Positions 1 through 6,874 of a stretch of 45,722 bases of DNA are shown here, piece after piece; within the stretch, counting starts at the first letter, position 1, and every line of letters starts with the position of its first letter. Under the pieces are notes generated by a model. That model saw only the letters and a list, made by a program, of their open reading frames with translations. It was not told where the DNA came from and searched no databases. The stretch comes from an uncultured Clostridia bacterium (GTDB lineage: Bacteria > Bacillota > Clostridia > TANB77 > CAG-508). Where the stretch lies: assembly GCA_944386165.1 (NCBI GenBank), contig CALXAA010000013.1, positions 1 to 45,722 on the forward strand. The letters are read 5' to 3'. A program made the position numbers and the translations under genes.

Positions 1-174
1 ATTTCAATAGCTACATTAATGTTTATACTAATAGGACTACCTTTAATTCTAATTATAATAGGTGGTAGTAAGAAAACACCAGAAGAACAAGAATTAGAAG
101 ATGAGGAACAAATTAAATATTTGAACGAATATCAAGAAAAGAAAATAAATAGAAAAAAGTTTTGGAGGTTATGA
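1..174 (+). CDS. Small membrane protein, C-terminal part (5' truncated by window)
   Basis: The frame is open from base 1 and ends in TGA at 172-174. The visible 57 residues start with a hydrophobic helix (ISIATLMFILIGLPLILIII) followed by a highly charged tail (GGSKKTPEEQELEDEEQ, then NRKKFWRL). This suggests a single-pass membrane protein with a cytosolic charged tail. Its stop overlaps the following gene's ATG (ATGATGG at 171-177), indicating translational coupling. I do not recognise a named family. The 5' end is outside the window, so the full length is unknown. Confidence 0.55.
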   Translation: MSIATLMFILIGLPLILIIIGGSKKTPEEQELEDEEQIKYLNEYQEKKINRKKFWRL

Positions 175-359
175 TGGAAAGGAAAACATATAATTGGAAA
201 CAAGTTGTTTCATACGGTTTAATTGCATTACATAATTTATTAAATTCTGCAAATGAGGTAAATATAAAAAATATGCAAATGTTTTATGAGCCTTTACAAG
301 AATTACATTCTAAAAAAGAGGCAGAAAAATATGCAGAGATTTTATTAAAAAAGAAGTAA
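174..359 (+). CDS. Small hypothetical protein of the integrative element
   Basis: This is a 61-residue soluble, charged protein. ATG at 174 was chosen because the Shine-Dalgarno GGAGG (164-168) is then 5 nt away. ATG at 171 is possible but too close, and TTG at 162 lies in front of the Shine-Dalgarno. The protein begins MERKTYNWKQVV, has an Asn/Leu-rich middle (ALHNLLNSANEVN) and a basic end (EILLKKK). Nothing in it identifies a function. Its coupling to the upstream membrane protein and nearness to xis/int suggest an accessory gene of the element. Confidence 0.6.
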   Translation: MERKTYNWKQVVSYGLIALHNLLNSANEVNIKNMQMFYEPLQELHSKKEAEKYAEILLKKK

Positions 360-450
360 CTATTGTGGAGATAACTTTAAAGTAAAAATATTATTTTAGT
401 GTCAAGTGTGAAAAAAGAAGATTTATACATTTCAAAAATAATAAAAAATC

Positions 451-481
451 AGCTAGTCTTTGATTATATCAAAGACTAGCT
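451..481 (+). terminator. Perfect 14-bp hairpin between accessory genes and xis
   Basis: AGCTAGTCTTTGAT (451-464) and its exact reverse complement (468-481) are separated by a 3-nt loop. An A-tract precedes it (443-448) and TTTT follows at 483-486. It sits 10 nt before the Shine-Dalgarno of the excisionase-like gene, so it may be a weak bidirectional terminator or a control element for xis. The T-tract is short, so termination is uncertain. Confidence 0.45.
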
Positions 482-501
482 ATTTTAGATAGGAGGGTTT
501 G

Positions 502-756
502 ATGAAAGTAAAAAAATCAAATATTAAATTTGAAGATTTGCCAGATACAATTACTCCAGAAATATATTCGGACTGGAGAGGAATAGGAATAGTAAAGGCA
601 AGGGAGAGATTTCATAGTTTAAATTTTCCTTTAATTAAAAATTGTGGAGCTAATCTTATTGCAGATAAAAGAGCAGTATTTATTCATGAGTTTTGCACAG
701 ATGATGAAACTAAAAAAGTACTACTTGAAAAAATAGCAAAGCAATTATTTGTCTGA
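502..756 (+). CDS. Excisionase-like winged-helix DNA-binding protein
   Basis: An 84-residue protein. ATG 502 is chosen because AGGAGG (491-496) is 5 nt upstream; TTG 499 would be too close. The central part (ITPEIYSDWRGIGIVKARER, then a turn and LIADKRAVFIHEF) has the pattern of an MerR/excisionase-type helix-turn-helix: a helix, a G-x-G turn, a second helix, and a basic strand before a final helix. Its position 27 nt before an integrase supports a recombination directionality factor. A transcriptional regulator of the element is the alternative. It was assigned by pattern and context, not by strong sequence identity. Confidence 0.65.
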   Translation: MKVKKSNIKFEDLPDTITPEIYSDWRGIGIVKARERFHSLNFPLIKNCGANLIADKRAVFIHEFCTDDETKKVLLEKIAKQLFV

Positions 757-783
757 TCTTCAATTTAAGGAAAAGGAGAAAAT

Positions 784-1992
784 ATGGGAAGAAATTTAAG
801 TAAAAGAGGAAATGGAGAAGGAACAATATTTTATAGAGAAAAATTGAAAAAATGGGTAGGACAAATTACTTTAGGAGTTAATTCAGATGGAAAACAAATA
901 AGAAAAACATTTTATGGAGATACAAGAAAAGAAGTAAAAGAAAAATTAGATTTATTACAAAGAGAAAAACAAACAGGGAAAGATGTTGGCAATACTTTAT
1001 CAATAGTAGATATAGCTGAAGAAATAAGAGAACTAAAATATAAAACTAATTCTATAAAAAGAGCATCATACATAAGAATAGGAGAAAGCATCGATATAAT
1101 GAGAAAGCTTTTACCCTATGCTAATATTCCAATTCAAAATGTTACAAGAAGTATAATAAATTCTCAAAGCCAAGTATTAGTTTCATATTCACAATCTGTA
1201 ATAACCAAAGTATGGCAACAATTACAAGGAGCATTCAATGAAGCGAGGATTAGGAATATTGTAGAAAAAAATCCGTTTGAACTAAAAGGATATTTAATGA
1301 AACCAAAGTCTAATAAAGCAACTAAAAAAGTAGATGCATTGACTATAAAAGAACAAGAAAGATTTATTAATGAGTTAGATAAAGGATATGATGATTATAC
1401 TATTGTATTTTATATAGCTATTTATACAGGAATGAGAATAAGTGAAATTTTGGCACTAAAAAGGGAAGATCTAGATTTTGAAAATAAAAAAATATATGTA
1501 AGAAAGACACTTAGTCATGTAGATAAAGGAAGAATTTTATTAGAAAAAACAACAAAAACTTATGCAGGGATGAGAGATGTGCCAATATTAAATGTACTGT
1601 ACGATAAATTAATTGAATATAAAATAGATAAGAAAAAGGGATTTCTATTTTTGAAAAATGGAAGTTTTATACATGCTACTAATTTTAATGCTAGATTTCA
1701 AAAACTATGTAAAAATGCAGATATTAGAGTATATAAAAAAAGATCAAGCATAAAAAGTGGAAGAAAAATAAAAAAAGTATATGAATTTGATATGACAAAA
1801 AGTAGAGTAAATACACATATGCTAAGACATACATTTGCAACTAGATGTATAGAAAATGGAGTTAGTCCAGTAGTTCTTCAAAAAATATTAGGGCATAAAG
1901 ACATACAAGTAACATTAAATACATATACAGATGTGTTTAATGAATTTAAAGAGAAAGAAATAGAGAAAATAGATGATTTTTTTAATAAATGA
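784..1992 (+). CDS. int: Tyrosine recombinase / integrase (Tn916-like)
   Basis: A 402-residue site-specific recombinase. Residues 1-70 form an arm-type DNA-binding domain (GEGTIFYREKLKKWVGQI), residues about 75-175 a SAM-like core-binding domain, and 185-400 the catalytic domain. All catalytic residues are present: R218 in YTGMRISE, a lysine in the beta-hairpin (probably K258), H345 and R348 in THMLRHTF, H371 in LGHKD, and the nucleophile Y381 in NTYTDVF. Length and domain order match Tn916/CTn integrases. It would cut and rejoin attachment sites for integration and, with the preceding excisionase, excision. The start follows AAAGGAG (772-778). It appears intact. Confidence 0.96.
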   Translation: MGRNLSKRGNGEGTIFYREKLKKWVGQITLGVNSDGKQIRKTFYGDTRKEVKEKLDLLQREKQTGKDVGNTLSIVDIAEEIRELKYKTNSIKRASYIRIGESIDIMRKLLPYANIPIQNVTRSIINSQSQVLVSYSQSVITKVWQQLQGAFNEARIRNIVEKNPFELKGYLMKPKSNKATKKVDALTIKEQERFINELDKGYDDYTIVFYIAIYTGMRISEILALKREDLDFENKKIYVRKTLSHVDKGRILLEKTTKTYAGMRDVPILNVLYDKLIEYKIDKKKGFLFLKNGSFIHATNFNARFQKLCKNADIRVYKKRSSIKSGRKIKKVYEFDMTKSRVNTHMLRHTFATRCIENGVSPVVLQKILGHKDIQVTLNTYTDVFNEFKEKEIEKIDDFFNK

Positions 1993-2017
1993 TATTAAAA
2001 AAAAGATGATTAAGTAA

Positions 2018-2045
2018 TTGAAAAAATAAAAAAATGTGGTATAAT
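2018..2045 (+). promoter_or_regulatory. Putative sigma-A promoter after int
   Basis: TTGAAA (2018-2023), a 16-nt spacer and TATAAT (2040-2045). No ORF of note follows before the terminator at 2179-2214, so the predicted transcript would be about 160 nt and apparently noncoding. Confidence 0.45.
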
Positions 2046-2118
2046 AAATGCGAAATATTGAAGAAATTTATTAGAAAAATAGGATTTCAAGCATTTTATA
2101 AAATTGCTCAATGAAACC

Positions 2119-2159
2119 TTTGAACTAGTTTATCTGGGGTCGGTTCCCAAACATTCAAA
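2119..2159. repeat. REP-like palindromic repeat (diverged, minus orientation)
   Basis: Nested inverted segments are TTTGAA/TTCAAA (2119-2124, 2154-2159), GTTT/AAAC and GGG/CCC around a short loop. Read on the minus strand, the core is GGGAACCGACCCC, which resembles the core of the other repeats in this window (AAGAACCGACCCC at 3376; GAACCGGCACC in the array at 22587). Confidence 0.5.
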
Positions 2160-2178
2160 CATTTGAACTGGAATAAAT

Positions 2179-2214
2179 AGAAGTTAATTTAGAAATAAGT
2201 TAGCTTCTTTTTTT
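2179..2214 (+). terminator. Intrinsic terminator
   Basis: AGAAGTTAA (2179-2187) pairs with TTAGCTTCT (2200-2208), including one G-U pair, and is followed by a run of T to 2214. Confidence 0.6.
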
Positions 2215-2240
2215 GGAAGGTCAAAAAAATAATGTTAGTA

Positions 2241-2269
2241 TTGCTAAATAAAGGTTATTATGATATAAT
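2241..2269 (+). promoter_or_regulatory. Promoter of the secreted-protein gene
   Basis: TTGCTA (2241-2246), a 17-nt spacer and TATAAT (2264-2269), with an extended -10 TG at 2261-2262. It lies 46 nt before the start at 2316. Confidence 0.6.
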
Positions 2270-2315
2270 TTTTTTGAATAATAGATAATTTTTATTTAGA
2301 TTGGAGAAGAAATAT

Positions 2316-2741
2316 ATGAAGAAAAAATTAATATTAGCAATAATTATTATCATTATATTGATAATAGCTGTTTATGCAATTTTTAATAAAAAAGGAGATA
2401 TTTATAGTGTAAATATTATTTCAAAGGAATCTAAAATCTATTCAAAAAATGATATTGATAATGCTATTGATGAAACTCTAAATTATTTTAAGGAAAACTT
2501 TGAAGGATGTTCATTATTAGAACTTGAATATATTGGAGATGAAGAAAACAATGGCTATACTGATTGGGCAAGAAGAAATAATAAAGAACAAGTAATTGTT
2601 TTTGTTTCTAGTTTTAATGTTGATTCATCTGGTGGAGAACATGGTGCACTAAATCCTAATAGTAAATATGAAGGTTGGAAATGGATTTTAGTAAAAAATG
2701 AAAATGAATATTGGAAATGTGTTGACTGTGGACAAGGATAA
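2316..2741 (+). CDS. Secreted or membrane-anchored protein of unknown function
   Basis: A 141-residue protein. ATG 2316 follows GGAGAAG (2303-2309). Residues 1-25 are a signal anchor (KKKLILAIIIIIILIIAVYA) with no lipobox cysteine. The outer part carries FEGCSLLELEY, then a stretch with SSFNVDSSGGEHG and ALNPNSKYEGWKWILVK, and ends WKCVDCGQG. This pattern recurs in small secreted proteins of gut Clostridia that I know only as uncharacterised. The late cysteines could form a disulphide. It has its own promoter and no clear terminator before the next promoter. Function is unknown. Confidence 0.7.
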   Translation: MKKKLILAIIIIIILIIAVYAIFNKKGDIYSVNIISKESKIYSKNDIDNAIDETLNYFKENFEGCSLLELEYIGDEENNGYTDWARRNNKEQVIVFVSSFNVDSSGGEHGALNPNSKYEGWKWILVKNENEYWKCVDCGQG

Positions 2742-2788
2742 TAGAGAGAGGTACAAATTTTTTTATAGTAGTATTTTTATTGCTTTAA

Positions 2789-2797
2789 TGGTATAAT
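2789..2797 (+). promoter_or_regulatory. Extended -10 promoter
   Basis: TGGTATAAT at 2789-2797 is a good extended -10 box. There is no convincing -35. It sits 31 nt before the start at 2828. Confidence 0.45.
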
Positions 2798-2827
2798 AAA
2801 AGTATATTGTGAAAGGAAGAAAAAACT

Positions 2828-3142
2828 ATGAAAATGGAATTTATATTTGATAAAGAAAAAATGAAAAAAGAAGGTTATGATGAAGAACAATGCTTAAATG
2901 CTATTAGGAAACATTTCAACAGTTATAAAAGTAAAACAATAAATGAAATAAGAAAAGGAGTATTTGAAGGAACAGATGATGACTGGAATGCCTTTGCTTC
3001 AACAGCTAGATTCCCATATACAAGCTGGTTTTTAAAAGTAATTAAAGAATGGTATTGGTATGTAGATGAAGGAGATGGATTAGGAGAGAAAAAAGGAGAC
3101 TGTTTAGAAGCATATTATGAGGTAAAAGCAGTAAATGGTTAA
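2828..3142 (+). CDS. Hypothetical protein adjacent to vapD-like remnant
   Basis: A 104-residue soluble protein starting after GAAAGGAAG (2811-2819). The first half (FDKEKMKKEGYDEEQC) looks like a helical bundle. The second half is rich in aromatic residues (FPYTSWFLKVIKEWYWYVDE) and ends with a G-D-C-L-E-A-Y-Y segment. I recognise it as resembling an uncharacterised family in gut Firmicutes but cannot give a function. It ends 10 nt before a degenerate vapD-like gene and shares its transcript, so it may be the partner of that toxin-type protein. That role is inference from position only. Confidence 0.65.
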   Translation: MKMEFIFDKEKMKKEGYDEEQCLNAIRKHFNSYKSKTINEIRKGVFEGTDDDWNAFASTARFPYTSWFLKVIKEWYWYVDEGDGLGEKKGDCLEAYYEVKAVNG

Positions 3143-3152
3143 GAGGTGATAG

Positions 3153-3315
3153 ATGAGAAAAGCAATAAACTTTGATATAGATACAAAAAAATCCGAAAAA
3201 TTGTGTAAAAGAGATAGATGTAACTAACATTGGTAAACAACATTCTCTATTAGATACAATAAATAAAGCACCTGTCCAAGACAATTTATCAAATTTAGAC
3301 GATATAGAAATATAA
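3153..3315 (+). pseudogene. Degenerate vapD-like (Cas2-related ribonuclease family) gene
   Basis: The start is normal: GAGGTG (3142-3147), ATG 3153, then RKAINFDIDTKK, the typical N-terminus of VapD-like proteins. After about 17 codons the frame is lost; that frame stops near 3227. In a second frame the typical C-terminal part reappears (VKEIDVTNIGKQHSLLDTIN) and ends at TAA 3313-3315. The middle, about half of a normal VapD-like protein of around 95 residues, is missing. This is therefore an internal deletion plus frameshift. VapD-family proteins are Cas2-related endoribonucleases that act as toxins. Family assignment is from memory of the conserved ends. Confidence 0.65.
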
Positions 3316-3323
3316 AATTTTAA

Positions 3324-3354
3324 GGGTAATATTATAACAATATTACTCTTTTTT
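3324..3354 (+). terminator. Intrinsic terminator after vapD remnant
   Basis: GGGTAATATT (3324-3333) pairs with AATATTACTC (3339-3348), with one G-U pair, followed by TTTTTT (3349-3354). Confidence 0.8.
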
Positions 3355-3375
3355 GTAACAATAAAATTAATGATT

Positions 3376-3395
3376 AAGAACCGACCCCAAATTAC
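3376..3395 (+). repeat. REP-like repeat, partial copy
   Basis: AAGAACCGACCCCAAATTAC shares the core AAGAACCG(N)4-5AAATTAC with the full 37-bp units at 5253 and 22587. It lies 21 nt before the -35 box of the next promoter. Confidence 0.5.
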
Positions 3396-3416
3396 TGTAA
3401 ATATTGTGTGAAAATC

Positions 3417-3446
3417 TTGAAATTAATATCCAATATATGTTATAAT
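3417..3446 (+). promoter_or_regulatory. Promoter of the site-2 protease - tsaD - phosphoesterase unit
   Basis: TTGAAA (3417-3422), an 18-nt spacer and TATAAT (3441-3446), 50 nt before the ATG at 3496. Confidence 0.6.
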
Positions 3447-3495
3447 ATCAACATCGATTAAAAAACAAAAATAAATAAAAAAATAAGGAGAGTTT

Positions 3496-4230
3496 ATGTT
3501 TGGATTTGGAATAGATAAAAAAACATTATATATAATAATTGGAATACTAGTAGTATTATCACTAGCAAGCTATGGAACAGATGGAATAATAAGCCTATTA
3601 CTATCAATACCAGCAGTATTAATAGCAATAACAGTACACGAATTTGGTCATGCATTTGCAGCATACAAACTAGGAGATGACACACCACTAAGGCAAGGAA
3701 GACTAAGCTTGAACCCACTAGACCATGTAGACCCACTAGGACTTGCAATGTTATTATTTGCACACATTGGATGGGGAAAACCAGTACAAATAGACCCAAG
3801 AAACTATAACAGAAATATTAGTGTTGAAAAAGCAGATGCAATAGTATCATTTGCAGGACCACTAATGAACTTTATATTTGCAATAATATTTACAATAATA
3901 TATTGTTTAATATTAAAATTTGCAAATATGACATTTTATTTATCAACAGTAGGAACAGTAATAATGACAATAATATTCTCAACAATAACAATGAATATAG
4001 GACTTGGTATATTTAACTTAATACCATTGCCACCATTAGACGGGTCAAAAATATTTTTGCCAATATTACCATATAATGCAAAACAATGGTTTATTGAAAG
4101 AGAGCAAATATTCTACATAATATTTTTAGTAATATGGATAACAGGAATAGCAGGAAGACTAATATCACCATTAATAAGTGATATGACAAACGCAATTTTA
4201 AACTTAGGAATGCATATTTTCGGATTATAA
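3496..4230 (+). CDS. Site-2 protease family membrane metalloprotease (M50)
   Basis: A 244-residue integral membrane protein. It has the zinc-binding HEFGH motif (H48, E49, H52) in the second hydrophobic segment and the third metal ligand in [10 protein letters not shown] (D182), the standard S2P signature. Further hydrophobic segments lie at about 10-25, 118-142, 150-180 and 205-222. The size fits the short S2P group without PDZ or CBS domains. Such enzymes cleave transmembrane segments of substrate proteins, but the substrate here cannot be told. It starts after AAGGAG and is followed after 28 nt by tsaD in the same direction, probably co-transcribed. Confidence 0.9.
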   Translation: MFGFGIDKKTLYIIIGILVVLSLASYGTDGIISLLLSIPAVLIAITVHEFGHAFAAYKLGDDTPLRQGRLSLNPLDHVDPLGLAMLLFAHIGWGKPVQIDPRNYNRNISVEKADAIVSFAGPLMNFIFAIIFTIIYCLILKFANMTFYLSTVGTVIMTIIFSTITMNIGLGIFNLIPLPPLDGSKIFLPILPYNAKQWFIEREQIFYIIFLVIWITGIAGRLISPLISDMTNAILNLGMHIFGL

Positions 4231-4258
4231 TATAAAAACTGAAAGGAAAGAACGAAAA

Positions 4259-5254
4259 TTGAAAGATATACTTGTATTAGGAATAGAATCAAGTTGTGAC
4301 GAAACCTCTGTAGCCGTTGTAAAAAACGGTAGAGAGGTTTTATCAAATATAATAGACACACAAATAAAAATACATGAAAAATTTGGAGGAGTAGTTCCTG
4401 AAATAGCATCTAGAAACCATATAGAAGCAATATCAAGAGTCACACAACTAGCACTAGAAAAAGCAAATATAGAATTAAAAGATATTGATGTTATAGCGCC
4501 AACATATGGACCAGGACTAGTAGGAGCATTATTAGTAGGAGTATCATATGGAAGAGGCTTAGCATATGCACTAAATAAGCCATTAGTTGGAGTAAACCAT
4601 TTAGAAGGACACATATCAGCAAATTATATAACACACAAAGACTTAGAACCACCATTTTTATGTATGCTAACATCAGGAGGAAACACACAAATTGTACATG
4701 TAAAAGATTACTGCCAAATGGAAGTTATAGGCAAAACAAGAGATGATGCAATAGGAGAAGCATTTGATAAAGTTGCAAGAGTAATTGGGCTTTCATATCC
4801 AGGAGGGCCTAAAATAGACAAATTAGCACAGCAAGGAGAAGCAACAATTATATTTCCAAAAACACATTTTGAAAACTTAGACTTTAGTTTTAGTGGAATA
4901 AAAACAGCTGTAATAAACCTAGTACATAAAAATCCTGATATTAATAAAGCAGACTTATGTATGAGTTTTGAAAAAGCAGTAACAGAAGTATTAATAGAAA
5001 ATATAACAAAAGCAATAGAACAAACACAAATAAAAAAAGTAGTATTAGCAGGAGGAGTATCTGCAAATACACATATAAGAGAAGAATTCAAAAAATTAGA
5101 AAAACAATTAGATTTAAAAGTTTATGAACCAGACTTAAAATTATGCACAGATAATGCTGCAATGATTGGATCTGCAGGATATTATAGATATATAAATGGA
5201 AATATATCTGAAAACACATTAAATGCAGTACCAAACTTAAAAATAGGAGAGTAA
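4259..5254 (+). CDS. tsaD: tRNA N6-threonylcarbamoyladenosine transferase TsaD
   Basis: A 331-residue cytosolic enzyme of the ASKHA fold. With TsaB and TsaE it transfers threonylcarbamoyl from TC-AMP to A37 of ANN-decoding tRNAs. Visible motifs are [10 protein letters not shown] (8-17), the metal-binding HLEGH (H114 and H118), [49 protein letters not shown] and [16 protein letters not shown] 4259 is used as start, because AAAGGAAAG lies 8 nt upstream and the next ATG is too far inside. Length is normal. tsaB and tsaE are not in the window. The stop codon overlaps the first bases of a REP-like repeat. Confidence 0.96.
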   Translation: MKDILVLGIESSCDETSVAVVKNGREVLSNIIDTQIKIHEKFGGVVPEIASRNHIEAISRVTQLALEKANIELKDIDVIAPTYGPGLVGALLVGVSYGRGLAYALNKPLVGVNHLEGHISANYITHKDLEPPFLCMLTSGGNTQIVHVKDYCQMEVIGKTRDDAIGEAFDKVARVIGLSYPGGPKIDKLAQQGEATIIFPKTHFENLDFSFSGIKTAVINLVHKNPDINKADLCMSFEKAVTEVLIENITKAIEQTQIKKVVLAGGVSANTHIREEFKKLEKQLDLKVYEPDLKLCTDNAAMIGSAGYYRYINGNISENTLNAVPNLKIGE

Positions 5255-5289
5255 AAAAGGGACAAAAAAGAACCGGTACTAAATTGCCC
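5253..5289 (+). repeat. REP-like repeat, single 37-bp unit
   Basis: The unit has an A-tract, GGGACAAAAAAGAACCGGTA and CTAAATTGCCC, matching the tandem units at 22587-22697 over the whole length with a handful of changes. It begins in the tsaD stop codon and ends just before the GAAAGGA Shine-Dalgarno of the next gene, the same position as in the 22587 array. Confidence 0.75.
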
Positions 5290-5308
5290 AATGAAAGGAA
5301 AAATTTTT

Positions 5309-6013
5309 ATGTCAATATTTGTAATAGCGGATTTACACTTATCATTCAAAAATCCAAAACCAATGGACATATTTGGAGATAATTGGGAAAATCATGCAGA
5401 AAAAATAAAAAAAGATTGGATAACAAAAGTAACAGAAAAAGATTTAGTAGTATTACCTGGAGATTTTTCATGGGAAACCTATTTAGAAGACACAATACTT
5501 GACTTTGAATATATAAATAATCTACCAGGAAAAAAACTAATGCTTAAAGGAAACCATGACTATTGGTGGACAACAATAACAAGCATGAAAAAATTTCTGC
5601 AAGAAAATAATTTTACAAATATTGACTTTTTATATAATAATAGTTTTGAATTCGAAGAAAAAATACTATGTGGTACAAGAGGATGGAACATAACTGATGA
5701 AGAAAATAATGAAAAAATAATTAATAGAGAATTAGGAAGATTAGAACTTTCTTTGCAAGACGGAATAAAAAAATATAATGAAGGAAAAGAAATAATTGTA
5801 TTTATGCATTATCCACCAATAACTAATAATATGATTTATTCAGGAGCAGAAAATAAATTTATTAATCTAATGAAAAAATACAACATAAAAAAATGTTATT
5901 ATGGACATTTACATGGACAATCAATTAAAGACGCTGTTGAAGGAGAAATTCAAGGAATTAATTTCAAATTAGTAAGTGCTGATAGCTTAGATTTTAAATT
6001 AATAAAATTATAA
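5309..6013 (+). CDS. Calcineurin-like metallophosphoesterase
   Basis: A 234-residue protein with all metal-binding blocks of the superfamily: DLH (D8, H10), GDF (D52), GNHD (N82, H83), an MHYPP block and GHLHG near the C-terminus. The overall form matches the predicted phosphohydrolases of COG1768, whose substrate is unknown. ATG 5309 is chosen because GAAAGGAA (5293-5300) is 8 nt upstream; the in-frame ATG at 5291 would lie on the Shine-Dalgarno. It follows tsaD with only a REP-like unit between and is likely in the same transcript. Confidence 0.88.
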   Translation: MSIFVIADLHLSFKNPKPMDIFGDNWENHAEKIKKDWITKVTEKDLVVLPGDFSWETYLEDTILDFEYINNLPGKKLMLKGNHDYWWTTITSMKKFLQENNFTNIDFLYNNSFEFEEKILCGTRGWNITDEENNEKIINRELGRLELSLQDGIKKYNEGKEIIVFMHYPPITNNMIYSGAENKFINLMKKYNIKKCYYGHLHGQSIKDAVEGEIQGINFKLVSADSLDFKLIKL

Positions 6014-6111
6014 GAATTAATTCACATTTAAAACACAAATAAAAAATATTTTCATAACAAATCATATATAAAATCAAAGCATAATAAATATCTCAAGTGG
6101 AGGTTATATAT

Positions 6112-6765
6112 ATGAGAGAAAATGAATTAATGATTATTGAAAATTTTTTAGAAAATAAAGAGGAAAAATTAGATGTAAAAGATGAACTCTATGAAAAACT
6201 TATGTTTTTCTATAAATCAGCATTAAAAGAACTAAATGTTCAAATAGATATTATTAAAGATGAATTTAAAATGATTTATAATTATGATTTAATTGACCGT
6301 ATTGAAACAAGAATAAAAGAACCAAAAAGTATAATCAAAAAAATGGAAAAGAAAAAATACAGTAAAACTTATGTGAATCTAATAGAAAAAATTAATGATG
6401 TAGCAGGAATGAGAATTGTATGTACTTTAAAAGATGACATATTTTTTATTAGAGATTTAATAAAACAAATGCCTAATATACATATAATAAAAGAAAAAGA
6501 CTATGTAACAAATCCAAAAGAAAGTGGTTATGCAAGTTATCACATGATTGTAGAAATTCCAGTTTATTTAACACAAAAAACAATATATGTAAAATGCGAA
6601 ATACAAATAAGAACACTTGCAATGGACTTCTGGGCTAGTTTTGAGCATAAGGTAAAATATAAATCAGAAAAAGGGGTAACTAAAAAAATGTCAAAAGAAT
6701 TGGTAAGTTGTGCAAAAATGGTAAGTAAATTTGATAATAAAATGATTGCATTAAAAAGTGATTAA
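6112..6765 (+). CDS. relQ: Small alarmone synthetase, (p)ppGpp synthetase RelQ type
   Basis: A 217-residue RelA/SpoT-homologue with only the synthetase domain: RIETRIKEPKSI (substrate loop), DVAGMRIVCT, YVTNPKESGYASYHMIVEIP and EIQIRTLAMDFWASFEHK. No hydrolase HD domain, TGS or ACT is present, as in RelQ/YjbM. It would make ppGpp or pppGpp from GDP or GTP plus ATP in the cytosol during stress. ATG 6112 is chosen because GTGGAGG (6097-6103) is 8 nt upstream. RelQ and RelP are hard to separate by eye, but RelQ/YjbM is the closer match. Confidence 0.88.
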   Translation: MRENELMIIENFLENKEEKLDVKDELYEKLMFFYKSALKELNVQIDIIKDEFKMIYNYDLIDRIETRIKEPKSIIKKMEKKKYSKTYVNLIEKINDVAGMRIVCTLKDDIFFIRDLIKQMPNIHIIKEKDYVTNPKESGYASYHMIVEIPVYLTQKTIYVKCEIQIRTLAMDFWASFEHKVKYKSEKGVTKKMSKELVSCAKMVSKFDNKMIALKSD

Positions 6766-6792
6766 TTCATCATAAAATTAAATAGAAAATTA

Positions 6793-6821
6793 TTGACAAA
6801 AATAATTTTTTAGTAGATAAT
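6793..6821 (+). promoter_or_regulatory. Promoter of the alpha-glucan phosphorylase gene
   Basis: TTGACA (6793-6798), a 17-nt spacer and GATAAT (6816-6821), 53 nt before the ATG at 6875. Shine-Dalgarno AGGAGGA is at 6860-6866. Confidence 0.75.
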
Positions 6822-6874
6822 ATAGGCGAGTACAAAAAGAAAAAAGAGAAAAATACTTAGGAGGAAAATATATT

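Larger units (their letters stand above)
1..1992 (+). mobile_element. End of an integrative element (integrase end)
   Basis: Two small accessory genes, an excisionase-like gene and a tyrosine integrase lie in the same direction, in the order usual for the integrase end of Tn916-type conjugative or mobilisable elements. The rest of the element would lie to the left of the window. I could not identify the attachment site. It is most likely downstream of the integrase, within 1993-2300 or a little further, but there is no tRNA 3' end there. That this is an integrative element is inferred from the xis-int pair; no conjugation genes are visible. Confidence 0.5.
2052..2214 (+). ncRNA. Possible small RNA between int and next gene
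   Basis: This 160-nt stretch is bounded by a promoter (2018-2045) and an intrinsic terminator (2179-2214) and has no convincing ORF. It contains an imperfect hairpin at 2119-2159. No known RNA family was recognised; it does not look like 6S RNA, tmRNA, SRP RNA or a tRNA. It may equally be the repeat-containing junction of the integrated element. Confidence 0.22.

Noticed and set aside
2119..2170. tRNA 3' end as attachment site of the element
   Set aside because: GGTTCCC near 2143 looks like part of a T-arm, but no CCA end, anticodon arm or acceptor pairing can be found.
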